From Mycobacteroides abscessus ATCC 19977 (GTDB lineage Bacteria > Actinomycetota > Actinomycetes > Mycobacteriales > Mycobacteriaceae), in assembly GCF_000069185.1 (NCBI RefSeq), contig NC_010397.1:2480001-2544000 (forward strand): DNA of 64,000 nucleotides, written 5' to 3'. Within the stretch, counting starts at the first letter, position 1; each line of letters starts with the position of its first letter. Of the stretch, positions 36,396-46,842 are shown piece by piece. The translations under genes were made by a program, and so were the position numbers. The notes beneath the pieces were generated by a model. That model was not told the DNA's origin, did not search any database, and saw only the letters and a list, made by a program, of their open reading frames with translations.

Positions 36396-37561
36396 ACGGC
36401 CGTGCCCCGCGTCGTGCTGTGCTGACCGGTGCCGCCGGCATTGCTGCCACGGCAGGTCTCTTCGGTGCTACTGGGCTGGTTCGCGCCGCGATGTTCGACG
36501 GTACCAACTCCACTGGTCAACTGCGGATCGGATATCTGCCGATCACCGACGCGGCGCCACTGCTGTATGCGCATTCGGCTGGGCTCTATCCGGCAGGCGC
36601 GGTCAGCGCCGCCAAACCGGTGCTATTCCGCAGTTGGGCGGCTTTGGCAGAGGCCTTCATGGCGCGGCAGATCGACGTCGTACACCTGCTGATGCCCATG
36701 GCCATTCAGCTGCGCCAGGTGCTGGGTCATGGCGTCCGGGTACTCGGCTGGAATCACACCAACGGATCGGCACTGACCGTGGCACCGGACATCGAACACC
36801 TCGAAGATCTCGCGGGCACCGCCGTGGCCATTCCGTTCTGGTGGTCGATCCACAACATCGTGCTGCAAGAGCTCTTACGCGCACACGGGTTGCGGCCGGT
36901 GATCCGGGGTACCGCGTCCCGCGTTCGCCGCACGGTTGAGCTGGTGGTGATGAGTCCGTCCGATATGGTTCCGGCGCTGGCGAATCGCTCCATCGGCGGG
37001 TACGTCGTGGCCGATCCCTTCAACGCCATCGCGCAGATCAAGAAGATCGGGCGGATTCACACCTTTCTGGGCGACGTATGGCGTGACCATGCGTGCTGCG
37101 CACTCGTTACGCGCGAGGACGTGATCGAACGTAGGGCCGACGCCGTGCAGGGTGTTACCGACGCGGTGGTCGCGGCCCAGCTGCGGGTCGACACCGACAG
37201 AAAATCGGCGGCCACAACACTCGGCGGCGGTAAGTACCTGCCACAATCCGTGCTGGCCGTGCAGACGGCGTTGACCTATCCGAATCCGCCGTATCCGTTG
37301 AAGCATCCGGATTGGTATCCGCAACGACTGGGGTACCAGCCGTTTCCGTACCGGAGCTTCACCCAGCGATTGGTTGAGTCGATGCACGATACCGTCGTCG
37401 ACGGCGACCGCGCATTCCTCGACAGGCTGGATCCGGCACGCGTGCATGACGATCTCGTCGACGACACCTTCGTGCGCAGGGCGATTGCCGCGCATGGGGG
37501 ACCGGAAGCCTTTGGTATTACGCCGCAATTCGCCCGAATAGAACAGGTGCAGGTCTTGTGA
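36392..37561 (+). CDS. ABC transporter substrate-binding protein, SsuA/NrtA-like
   Basis: 389 residues. Tat-like signal RRAVLTGAAGIAATAGLFG. The mature start LRIGYLPITDAAPLLYAHSAGLY is a hallmark of SsuA/TauA/NrtA proteins. LEDLAGTAVAIPFWWSIHNIVLQELL forms the ligand cleft. Tat export suggests a cofactor or fast folding. Substrate not readable, but the family binds sulfonates, nitrate or pyrimidine precursors. GTG start overlapping the ATPase stop. Confidence 0.88.
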   Translation: MNGRAPRRAVLTGAAGIAATAGLFGATGLVRAAMFDGTNSTGQLRIGYLPITDAAPLLYAHSAGLYPAGAVSAAKPVLFRSWAALAEAFMARQIDVVHLLMPMAIQLRQVLGHGVRVLGWNHTNGSALTVAPDIEHLEDLAGTAVAIPFWWSIHNIVLQELLRAHGLRPVIRGTASRVRRTVELVVMSPSDMVPALANRSIGGYVVADPFNAIAQIKKIGRIHTFLGDVWRDHACCALVTREDVIERRADAVQGVTDAVVAAQLRVDTDRKSAATTLGGGKYLPQSVLAVQTALTYPNPPYPLKHPDWYPQRLGYQPFPYRSFTQRLVESMHDTVVDGDRAFLDRLDPARVHDDLVDDTFVRRAIAAHGGPEAFGITPQFARIEQVQVL

Positions 37562-38382
37562 GCATCATCGAACGTGCACCCAGGGCTGTCCCTGTTGGTA
37601 CGGTTGCGGCGCAAAAAGCTTTGTTGTTGAGCCGTATTTGGCCGCCGGCCCTGGCCATCGCGGCGACCGTCGCAGTGTGGTGGTTGGCCAGCTCGGTGCT
37701 CAGCCAGCCGTATTCCCTATTGCGGCAGACCGCTCCGGACAAGGCATTCCGAGCCGCGATGGATCTGTTGAATCGCGGGGTATTGCTGCAGGACGCCGGA
37801 ATCAGTCTGTGGCGATTATTGATTGGGCTATGCCTGGCGGCCGTGATCGGCGTCCCGGCGGGACTGCTGCTCGGCGTCAGTACCACCGCCGAGCGCGCGG
37901 CACGTCCGGTGATTCAGTTTCTGCGGATGATCTCACCGCTTTCCTGGACTCCGATCGCGGTAGCGGTCTTCGGGATCGGTAATCAACCGGTCGTTTTTCT
38001 GATCGCCACAGCGGCGGTATGGCCCATTCTCCTCAACACCACGGCGGGCGTGCACAGCATCGAGCCCGGCTATCTGCATGTGGCGCGGTCGTTTCACGCC
38101 ACCAGGTCCGAGGTGCTCACGGCGGTGATACTGCCGGCAATCCGTGGTCACATCCAGACCGGTATACGGGTAGCGCTGGGCGTCGCCTGGGTTGTCCTCG
38201 TGCCTGCTGAAATGCTCGGTGTGCGATCAGGTTTGGGCTACCAGGTGCTCAATGCCCGAGATCAGCTTGCTTACGATCAAGTCGTGGCCGTCATCTTGGT
38301 GATCGGGATACTCGGATACGCCCTCGACATGGCGGCCAAACGGCTGTTGGCGTCGAGGTTTCGCGTACCGAGTGCCGGGTAG
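37558..38382 (+). CDS. ABC transporter permease, SsuC-like
   Basis: 274 residues with about six helices. The EAA loop HVARSFHATRSEVLTAVILPAIRGHI is present. LRMISPLSWTPIAVAVFGIGNQPVVFLI matches SsuC/TauC. GTG start overlapping the previous stop. Last gene of the DUF4242-ACAD-ABC operon. Confidence 0.92.
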   Translation: MSIIERAPRAVPVGTVAAQKALLLSRIWPPALAIAATVAVWWLASSVLSQPYSLLRQTAPDKAFRAAMDLLNRGVLLQDAGISLWRLLIGLCLAAVIGVPAGLLLGVSTTAERAARPVIQFLRMISPLSWTPIAVAVFGIGNQPVVFLIATAAVWPILLNTTAGVHSIEPGYLHVARSFHATRSEVLTAVILPAIRGHIQTGIRVALGVAWVVLVPAEMLGVRSGLGYQVLNARDQLAYDQVVAVILVIGILGYALDMAAKRLLASRFRVPSAG

Positions 38383-38423
38383 GCTCACACAAGTCGCCTT
38401 ACCTGATACCGGAGGTGGTTCAG

Positions 38424-38675
38424 ATGAACGTGCTTGCCCGCCGATTGATAATCGCCGGGGCCGGAGTGCTGTTGCCGCTAGCCGCGATGTCCGGCCTTCC
38501 ACCCGTGATCGGCTCCGCGGACCCGATCGTGCCCAACTGTCCGGGCGGATGGTGGGATCCGGCCGCCAACACCTGTCGACCGCCCGTGTCATCGACTCCG
38601 TTGAACTGTGAGAATGGCTGGTGGTGGGATCCGGTGGGCAACGTGTGCCGCCCACCGATGATCCCTCCCCAGTAG
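38424..38675 (+). CDS. Small secreted protein with two Trp/Cys repeats
   Basis: 83 residues. ATG 38424 has GGAGG 8 nt upstream; GTG 38415 overlaps that site and is rejected. A signal peptide (to about residue 33, ending GSA) precedes a 50-residue mature chain made of two copies of a motif: NCPGGWWDPAANTCRPP and NCENGWWWDPVGNVCRPP. Each copy has two Cys, so each could close one disulfide. Probably an exported surface mini-protein. Function unknown. Confidence 0.75.
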   Translation: MNVLARRLIIAGAGVLLPLAAMSGLPPVIGSADPIVPNCPGGWWDPAANTCRPPVSSTPLNCENGWWWDPVGNVCRPPMIPPQ

Positions 38676-38682
38676 GTAGAGC

Positions 38683-39333
38683 TCAGGCCGCCAGCGCCGT
38701 GGCAGTGGCGGCGAACATGGTGGCCTTGATGGCGCTGAGAGTGCCGCTGTCCTTGCCTGTCAGGGGCTTCATCAGATCTATTGCGGTGCTGAGTACTTCG
38801 TGTTCGGCAGCGCAGCTGTCCGCCAAGCCGGCTGCGACGGCGGCCGCGCCGCCATAGCGGTGCCCGGTTGTCATGGCCGTGACCGCCGTCTGCGGACCGA
38901 CCTTCGCCTGGATGAGGCTGGCCATCCCCGGCGTGAACGGGATGTGGATATCGACCTCGGGGAAGCACAGGAACCCGCGGTCGGAGCGCATCACCCGGTA
39001 GTCGTGGGCGACGGCGAGCATCGCTCCGGCGCCGAAAGCATGGCCGTTGATCGCGGCCACTGTCGGCAATCCGAAGGTGAGGACGCGTCTGAACAGGGCG
39101 TGCACGCGCCCGACGTACCAGTCGGTGCGATCGCCGTGGGACATAAGCCAATCCAGGTCCAACCCGTTCGAGTAAAACTTTCCGGTGCCCACGGTCACCA
39201 GGGCCTGTGCCTGGGTCAGCACGTCATCGAGCAGACCGTCGACGGTCTCCAGCCAATCGGGGGAGAAGCGATTCTCGTCGGCGCCCAGATTCAGTACCGC
39301 AATGGTGTCCTGAAGTTCTAGTGTGGGGGTCAT
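38683..39333 (-). CDS. Enoyl-CoA hydratase/isomerase family protein
   Basis: 216 residues, shorter than typical 250-270. Crotonase elements: VTVGTGKFYSNGLDLDWLM, PTVAAINGHAFGAGAMLAVAHDYRVM and FCFPEVDIHIPFTPGM-like substrate loop. Glu residues expected for hydration are not at the usual places, so isomerase or other activity is possible. AGGAAAGGAAG precedes ATG 39333. It follows its TetR by 26 nt on the same strand. Confidence 0.85.
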   Translation of the reverse strand: MTPTLELQDTIAVLNLGADENRFSPDWLETVDGLLDDVLTQAQALVTVGTGKFYSNGLDLDWLMSHGDRTDWYVGRVHALFRRVLTFGLPTVAAINGHAFGAGAMLAVAHDYRVMRSDRGFLCFPEVDIHIPFTPGMASLIQAKVGPQTAVTAMTTGHRYGGAAAVAAGLADSCAAEHEVLSTAIDLMKPLTGKDSGTLSAIKATMFAATATALAA

Positions 39334-39359
39334 TGCATGCTTCCTTTCCTGTTGATGCC

Positions 39360-39989
39360 TTACGTTTTCGGGTTCGCCGGGGGTGGATTCAGCGCGAGAA
39401 CGGCGCGTACCGCGGCCTCCAGCCGAGAGCGTGTTGCCGTGTCGGGCGGGCGGCGTCCGCGCAGCAGCAGACCGGTTGGTAGGCCCACGATGCAGTCCTC
39501 GATGACCTGCACCGCGCGGCCGTCACGACGGCCCCACAGGGCCATGGACAGGCGGATGAAAAGTCGGACAAGCAGCGCGTCGACCGCGGCCATGTCGCGG
39601 GCGACCTCTTCGGGTATACCCGAGCCGAGCACGTCCTCGCGCCGCACGCTGAGTACCAACCGGGAGGATTCGGGGAAGCGCTCGGCGAAGGCAGCCGGGG
39701 TGTCGGCGGCCGCGACGACGGCGTTCACTGCCGCGGTGCGGGTTTCGCTCTCGGCCAGGGCCCCGTCGACGGCGTCCCGCTGCATGTCGAGAAACCGCTG
39801 TGCTGCGCGCAGCCATGCGTGCCCGACCATCCCGCCGCGAGATCCGAAGGCGTGGTAAATGGCGCCGTTGGAGATCCCGGTCGCCTGGGACACCGCACGC
39901 ACTGTCACTGCCGCCGGACCATCTTGTACCGCGATGCGTTCGGTGGCATCGAGCAGGTCCTCGACGGAGTGGATGCGTGGGCGCGGCAC
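39360..39989 (-). CDS. TetR-family regulator upstream of the hydratase
   Basis: 209 residues from GTG 39989. A GTG at 40010 is also in frame but lies within a dyad. HTH: SVEDLLDATERIAVQDGPAAVTVRAVSQATGISNGAIYHAFGSRGGM. It is co-directional with the enoyl-CoA hydratase, suggesting control of a small fatty-acid-related operon. The AGAGCA-N2-TGCTCT dyad just upstream is the likely operator. Confidence 0.88.
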   Translation of the reverse strand: MPRPRIHSVEDLLDATERIAVQDGPAAVTVRAVSQATGISNGAIYHAFGSRGGMVGHAWLRAAQRFLDMQRDAVDGALAESETRTAAVNAVVAAADTPAAFAERFPESSRLVLSVRREDVLGSGIPEEVARDMAAVDALLVRLFIRLSMALWGRRDGRAVQVIEDCIVGLPTGLLLRGRRPPDTATRSRLEAAVRAVLALNPPPANPKT

Positions 39990-40003
39990 GTACCCACGAT
40001 AAC

Positions 40004-40017
40004 AGAGCACTTGCTCT
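40004..40017. promoter_or_regulatory. Inverted repeat AGAGCA-N2-TGCTCT, probable TetR operator
   Basis: Perfect 6-bp half sites with a 2-nt spacer, 15 nt upstream of the TetR start at 39989. This fits autoregulation of the tetR-hydratase transcript. Confidence 0.6.
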
Positions 40018-40054
40018 ATTAAGGATCGTTCCCGTCCGGATCATCGGAAATCGC

Positions 40055-40094
40055 TACTACCACTTGTAGTAAATGCGTACTACCCTTCGTAGTA
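40055..40094. promoter_or_regulatory. Two tandem TACTAC-N5-GTAGTA dyads (BlaI/MecI-like operators)
   Basis: Two perfect dyads: 40055-40071 and 40078-40094, spaced 23 nt centre to centre, ending 30 nt before the cytochrome b start. The half site TACTAC/GTAGTA is the type recognised by BlaI/MecI-family winged-helix repressors, including the mycobacterial BlaI. They most likely control the cytochrome b gene. No blaI gene is in the window. Confidence 0.8.
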
Positions 40095-40124
40095 GGCACA
40101 AAGTCTCTTCCCTAGGGAGCAGCC

Positions 40125-41702
40125 ATGGGTCAAGCAACGAAGCTTGCCGGTGCGGTCGATTCGCGCTACCGCGCGTCAGCCGGTCTGCGCAGACAGTTGA
40201 ACAAGGTCTTTCCCACGCATTGGTCATTCCTGCTGGGGGAGATCGCCGTCTACAGCTTTGTGGTGCTCCTTCTTTCCGGTATCTACCTGGCGTTGTTCTT
40301 TGATCCGTCCATGTCCGAGATCGCCTACAACGGCGTGTACCAGCCATTGCGCGGCACTGAGATGTCCACGGCCTACGCAAGCGCACTGGATCTGAGTTTC
40401 GAGGTGCGTGGTGGTCTGTTCGTGCGTCAGATCCATCATTGGGCGGCGCTGATGTTCGCGGCGTCGATTGTGGTGCACCTGGCCCGCGTCTTCTTCACCG
40501 GCGCCTTCCGGCGCCCCCGTGAGGCCAATTGGGTCATCGGATCGGTGCTGTTGATACTCGCCATGGCAGAGGGGTTCACCGGGTACTCACTACCCGATGA
40601 TCTGTTGTCCGGGACCGGGCTTCGCGTGGTTACCCAGGGCATGATGTCGCTACCCATTGTCGGTACCTGGATGCACTGGGGGCTGTTCGGCGGCGATTTT
40701 CCCGGGCACAGCGTTCTACCAAGACTTTACGTTCTGCACGTGCTGCTCGTTCCCGCGATCATGATCGCGCTGATCAGTGCGCATCTTGTCCTTGTGTGGT
40801 ACCAGAAACACACTCAGTTCCCGGGACCGCGCCGCACCGAGTCCAATGTCGTTGGCGTGCGGATCGTTCCGGTGTTCGCACTGAAATCCGGTGCGCTCTT
40901 CGCGGTAGTAGTCGCCATCCTGGCACTCATGGGCGGTCTGCTGCAGATCAACCCGGTCTGGAATCTTGGTCCCTACAAGCCATCTCAGGTGGCGGCCGGG
41001 TCGCCGCCGGACATTTATCTCATGTGGACCGATGGGCTGTTGCGGCTGGTCCCCAACTGGGAACTGTATGTCTTCGGCCACACCGTCCCGGCGGTGCTGT
41101 GGGGCGTGCTGGGCATCTTGGCTGCCTTTATGGTCATTGTCGCGTGGCCCTGGCTGGAGCAGCACTTCACCGGTGATGATGCCGCCCACAACCTGCTGCA
41201 GCGCCCACGTGATGCGCCGGTGCGTACAGCCATTGGGGCAGCGGCCTTTTCGCTGTACTTCTTACTCACACTGTCGTGTATGAACGACATCATCGCGCTG
41301 AAGTTCCACATCTCGCTGAACGCGACGACGTGGATCGGTCGTATCGGCATGGTCATCTTGCCGGCGGTGGTGTACTACATCGCCTATCGCTGGGCCATCG
41401 GCCTGCAGCGCAGCGATCGCGCGGTGCTGGAGCACGGCATCGAGACCGGCATCATCAAGCGCCTGCCGCACGGTGAGTACATCGAGATCCACCAGCCGCT
41501 GGCCGGAGTCGATGAGCACGGCCATGCGATTCCGCTGGAGTACCAGGGGGCACCGGTGCCTCAGCGCATGAACAAGCTCGGGTCCGCCGGAGCACCGGGC
41601 ACCGGCTCGTTCCTGTTCGCCGACCCCGCCGACGAACAACACGCACTGGCCGAAGCCGAACACGAGGCCATGTGCGCGCAGCTTGCCGCGCTGCGGCAGT
41701 GA
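40125..41702 (+). CDS. Orphan cytochrome b (QcrB paralogue)
   Basis: 525 residues, eight or nine membrane helices. Haem ligands sit in the usual places: [11 protein letters not shown] and VVHLARVFF in one helix, then [10 protein letters not shown] and [19 protein letters not shown] in the other. The Qo-site segment reads [16 protein letters not shown], as in actinobacterial QcrB. No qcrC, qcrA or ctaE gene is nearby, so this is a second cytochrome b that either substitutes in the bc1-aa3 supercomplex or works alone. The ATG has GGGAG upstream. Two BlaI-like dyads lie in the promoter. Confidence 0.93.
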   Translation: MGQATKLAGAVDSRYRASAGLRRQLNKVFPTHWSFLLGEIAVYSFVVLLLSGIYLALFFDPSMSEIAYNGVYQPLRGTEMSTAYASALDLSFEVRGGLFVRQIHHWAALMFAASIVVHLARVFFTGAFRRPREANWVIGSVLLILAMAEGFTGYSLPDDLLSGTGLRVVTQGMMSLPIVGTWMHWGLFGGDFPGHSVLPRLYVLHVLLVPAIMIALISAHLVLVWYQKHTQFPGPRRTESNVVGVRIVPVFALKSGALFAVVVAILALMGGLLQINPVWNLGPYKPSQVAAGSPPDIYLMWTDGLLRLVPNWELYVFGHTVPAVLWGVLGILAAFMVIVAWPWLEQHFTGDDAAHNLLQRPRDAPVRTAIGAAAFSLYFLLTLSCMNDIIALKFHISLNATTWIGRIGMVILPAVVYYIAYRWAIGLQRSDRAVLEHGIETGIIKRLPHGEYIEIHQPLAGVDEHGHAIPLEYQGAPVPQRMNKLGSAGAPGTGSFLFADPADEQHALAEAEHEAMCAQLAALRQ

Positions 41703-41741
41703 TCCGACAGAAGTGGCGGCTCGATCTTCTAAGCTACCGGC

Positions 41742-42143
41742 ATGCAGTACCGTCGAGTGGTGTCGCTGCGTTTGCGTGTGGTGGGTGCTGCGCTTCTCGC
41801 GCTGGCACTCATTGGTTGCACTGAACCCTCGCCCGCGCGCGCCACCATCAGCCAGTGCAATCTTTCCGAACTGCCCGCGGAGGCCTCAGGGACCGTGGAT
41901 CTCATCCATGCCGGCGGCCCCTTTCCCTACCCGCGCAACGACGGCGTCGTGTTCCAGAACCGCGAGCGGGTGCTGCCATCGGAGCCTCGCGGCTACTACC
42001 ACGAGTACACAGTCCGCACTCCGGGGGCAAAAACACGGGGCACGCGGCGCATCATCACCGGCGGCAACCCGCTGAACGATCCGCCGCACGTGTATTACAC
42101 GGGCGACCACTACCAGTCATTCTGTGAGGTTGAAGGCACATGA
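41742..42143 (+). CDS. Guanyl-specific ribonuclease (RNase Sa/barnase superfamily), lipoprotein
   Basis: 133 residues. The signal ends in lipobox LIGC (Cys26), so it may be membrane-anchored outside the cell. The catalytic domain closely follows Streptomyces RNase Sa: GPFPYPRNDGVVFQNRE, YYHEYTV with Glu88, TRRIITG with Arg103, and GDHYQSF with His123. All three catalytic residues are present. Its stop overlaps the start of a barstar-like gene (ATGA), so toxin and inhibitor are translationally coupled. Confidence 0.9.
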   Translation: MQYRRVVSLRLRVVGAALLALALIGCTEPSPARATISQCNLSELPAEASGTVDLIHAGGPFPYPRNDGVVFQNRERVLPSEPRGYYHEYTVRTPGAKTRGTRRIITGGNPLNDPPHVYYTGDHYQSFCEVEGT

Positions 42144-42442
42144 AGACCTACGTCGTCGATGGCTCTCGTGTCCGCACCCGGGCTGACTTCTTCACCGAAC
42201 TCGGCCGCGCGGTGAACGGGCCGGGTGGCTATTTCGGCAGCAACCTCGATGCCCTCGTCGATTGTCTACGCGGTGGATTTGGCACTCCGGAGGACGAGCC
42301 GTTCCGCTTTGTCGTGCAGGACGCCACGCGCATCAAATCGGCCGTGGGTAAGAAGGACTGGGACGCCATCGAAGAAATCTTCGACGAGGCCGGGGTGCCG
42401 CTGACAACACGGACCGCGACCGGTGACCGCGAACGGTCCTAG
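42140..42442 (+). CDS. Barstar-family ribonuclease inhibitor
   Basis: 100 residues. Pattern YVVDGSRVRTRADFFTELGRAV, then YFGSNLDALVDCLRGGFG, is the barstar fold; the acidic residues of the LDAL-D helix plug the RNase active site in barstar. It is cytoplasmic, with no signal. The 4-nt overlap with the RNase gene strongly supports an enzyme/inhibitor pair that protects the producer before export. Confidence 0.88.
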   Translation: MKTYVVDGSRVRTRADFFTELGRAVNGPGGYFGSNLDALVDCLRGGFGTPEDEPFRFVVQDATRIKSAVGKKDWDAIEEIFDEAGVPLTTRTATGDRERS

Positions 42443-42448
42443 GTAGTG

Positions 42449-42479
42449 CGATGGCCGGCCCCGAAGGAGCCGGCCATCG
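42449..42479. terminator. Hairpin between barstar and katG
   Basis: Perfect 11-bp inverted repeat CGATGGCCGGC/GCCGGCCATCG with a 9-nt loop, between two convergent stops (42442 and 42494). It probably terminates both transcripts. Confidence 0.78.
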
Positions 42480-42493
42480 ACGCAGTGCAAAGG

Positions 42494-44746
<2,253 letters not shown>

Positions 44747-45205
44747 TCACGTGTGTGATCCCGAAATTCGTGGTGCCGCTTCCGTGGAAGCGCAATCGGG
44801 GCACAGACCCCAGTAGATGACCTCGGCCTCTTCGAGGATGAAGCCGTTGTAGTCCGACGGTGTCAAGCATGGCGCGGCGCCTACGGCGCAGTCGACGTCG
44901 GCGATAGCGCCGCAGGAGCGGCATACGACGTGGTGATGGTTGTCGCCGACCCGCGATTCATAGCGTGCGACGGAGCCGGAAGGCTGAATTTTGCGTATCA
45001 GGCCCGCCGAGGTCAGCGCAGCCAACACGTCGTAAACGGCTTGGCGGGACACCTCGGGCAGCCCGGTCCTGACGACACCGAAAACAGTTTCGGTATCGGC
45101 ATGCGGGTTCGCTTCCACGGCTTCCAGCACGGCGACCCGGGGCCGGGTCACGCGCAGATCGGCCGTGCGCAGCAGCGCCGCGTACTCATCCGATGTGAAG
45201 GCCAT
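44747..45205 (-). CDS. furA: Fur-family redox/iron regulator FurA
   Basis: 152 residues. N-terminal winged helix (VTRPRVAVLEAVEANPHADTETVF, then SRQAVYDVLAALTSAGLI). Metal-binding region DNHHHVVCRSCGAIADVDC and a C-terminal CPDC pair. Represses itself and katG; peroxide or metal loss relieves this in mycobacteria. katG starts 36 nt after its stop. Confidence 0.94.
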   Translation of the reverse strand: MAFTSDEYAALLRTADLRVTRPRVAVLEAVEANPHADTETVFGVVRTGLPEVSRQAVYDVLAALTSAGLIRKIQPSGSVARYESRVGDNHHHVVCRSCGAIADVDCAVGAAPCLTPSDYNGFILEEAEVIYWGLCPDCASTEAAPRISGSHT

Positions 45206-45240
45206 GAGGCCAGTATGCCCAATTATCTGGAATCAATCCA
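45206..45240 (-). promoter_or_regulatory. furA promoter and AT-rich FurA-type region
   Basis: Directly upstream of the ATG is an AT-rich stretch (45221-45239), unusual in this GC-rich DNA, followed by a CATACT -10-like hexamer (complement of 45212-45217) only 6 nt from the ATG. Transcription would begin at or next to the start codon, so a leaderless mRNA is likely. Mycobacterial FurA is known to bind an AT-rich site at this place. Confidence 0.45.
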
Positions 45241-45353
45241 GGAAATGCGAAAAACAGACGGCGGGATTCCGAAAGGGTCCTGACCAGCGTCACATCACCG
45301 GTAGAGGTGATCGATGGTGGTGGATAGCGCGTGCTCTTACCCCGGATCGCAGA

Positions 45354-45785
45354 TCATCTCGCTGAGATCGTTTCGATGACGCCGCCGAGCAATCTGCGCA
45401 GCTGGACGCGATCTCTTTCTGTCATGTTGGCCAGGATTTCCTCATCGTCCTCGCGCAGCGTCGCGTCGGCGCGCTCGAAGAGCTTGCGCCCTTTCGCGGT
45501 CAACTCGGTGGTCAGCACCCTGGCGTCGGCCTGCCTGCGGGATCGATGGACCAGGCCTGCCTCTTCGAGGGAGCGCTGAACCAGGCTCACCGCTTGCGGC
45601 GTGATCCGAAGCTCAGCGGCAATCTCCACGTTGGATATCCCCGGCTGCGCGGACAGCACAGCCAAACACTCCATCTGCGGAACTGTCACACCGAAGTCGC
45701 GCACGATCACAGAGGCCCGCGACCACAGCAGCCGGTACATCTGAGACACCAGGATGCCCATCGGAGATTCCTCGTATGTGCTCAT
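45354..45785 (-). CDS. MarR-family transcriptional regulator
   Basis: 143 residues. Winged helix: FGVTVPQMECLAVLSAQPGISNVEIAAELRITPQAVSLVQRSLEEAGLVHRS, followed by the wing RRQADARVLTTELTAKGRKLF. No Cys residue suggests a ligand sensor rather than an OhrR-type peroxide sensor. No divergent partner is obvious; its targets are unknown. Confidence 0.9.
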   Translation of the reverse strand: MSTYEESPMGILVSQMYRLLWSRASVIVRDFGVTVPQMECLAVLSAQPGISNVEIAAELRITPQAVSLVQRSLEEAGLVHRSRRQADARVLTTELTAKGRKLFERADATLREDDEEILANMTERDRVQLRRLLGGVIETISAR

Positions 45786-45931
45786 ACCGCGCTAACAGTA
45801 GCGGACTTCGCCTGTGTTGCATCGCCCTAAGTAGCGCGAACGGATGGCGTGTCGCTCGCGAACTGTCGCCAATTCGTCAGCGCATCAAGCACATTGATCA
45901 ATGCTCTTGACGGGTGTGTGATCCCGAGAGC

Positions 45932-46597
45932 TCAGGGGGCATCGACTCCCGGGGCCCGCACCACCATGGGGACCGCGGGGAAGTAGGCGGCCATCACCGA
46001 ACGAGACTTGCGCAAAGCAGCTGTGCCGTAACCCTTCTTTCGATGGTCGGGGTGAACCCAGATTCGGACATTCACCTCGCCGTCGACCAGCTCGCCGAAG
46101 ACGATGCCGACCTTGCTGGGACCTTCCACTGCGACGAACCAGGCGGCCTCCTCGTCGTCGATCCGCGCCAGTGCTGCTTGCAGCTCATCTTCCAGCACGC
46201 CTGCGGGCGCGCCGGATCCGTCACCGGCCTGGCCGACTTCTTCGGTACGCACCGCGAAGATGTCGGCATCGCTGCTGCCGGAGAAGGGGCGCAGTTCCAG
46301 GGTGTCTCCCGAGCTTGCGGGGCGTTCCATGAGAGTGAAGGTGAGTTGGCTGTTAAGGTCCTCGAGCTCCGCGGCGTTCTTGCGGCGCTCATCCTTGGTC
46401 AGCTTGTCGAACGACATGCCCATGACCGCCTCGCCGCCCAAATGGGAGGTGCCAAGCAGAGTGGCGATCGCATCGATGGCACTCTTTCGGTCGTCGGCTT
46501 CCACAATCAGATCAAGCACTTCGTGGCGCCGTTCGAAGGCGCTCGTGAGTGCGTCGGCAATCTCGCGGCGGGTAGCAAGGCGGTCGTGGTCGGTCAT
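45932..46597 (-). CDS. GNAT acetyltransferase with GyrA-hinge-like N-terminal domain
   Basis: 221 residues. C-terminal half is a GNAT domain: AAWFVAVEG, FGELVDGEVNVRIWVHPDHRKKGYG with the acetyl-CoA loop RKKGYG. The N-terminal 85 residues (RHEVLDLIVEADDRKSAIDAI, then VMGMSFDKLTKDERRKNAAELEDLN) resemble the helical hinge/coiled-coil of DNA gyrase subunit A, where the consensus ends LRRLTGLERxKIExEYxEL. Such a fusion could target acetylation to a partner or mediate dimerisation; role unknown. Confidence 0.75.
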   Translation of the reverse strand: MTDHDRLATRREIADALTSAFERRHEVLDLIVEADDRKSAIDAIATLLGTSHLGGEAVMGMSFDKLTKDERRKNAAELEDLNSQLTFTLMERPASSGDTLELRPFSGSSDADIFAVRTEEVGQAGDGSGAPAGVLEDELQAALARIDDEEAAWFVAVEGPSKVGIVFGELVDGEVNVRIWVHPDHRKKGYGTAALRKSRSVMAAYFPAVPMVVRAPGVDAP

Positions 46598-46842
46598 GGC
46601 GCCAGCCTACGACCGGTCGGCCGGCGGCGCTCAAGAAACGTTGAGCACAAAGGTTGACTTCGGCGCGCACCGGCACTCAGTGTCACCGTTCGGTCACGGT
46701 ACGACAACTCATTGGCCATGTCGCAGAACCCAATTGGGATCTTCGGGCGGTCGGCGGTACAAAGGATCTTGGTGGTCATCGCCGGTCGGAGGGAACCACC
46801 CGGGAGTCACAGAATTCACGACCGGAGAGAAGCGACAATCGA

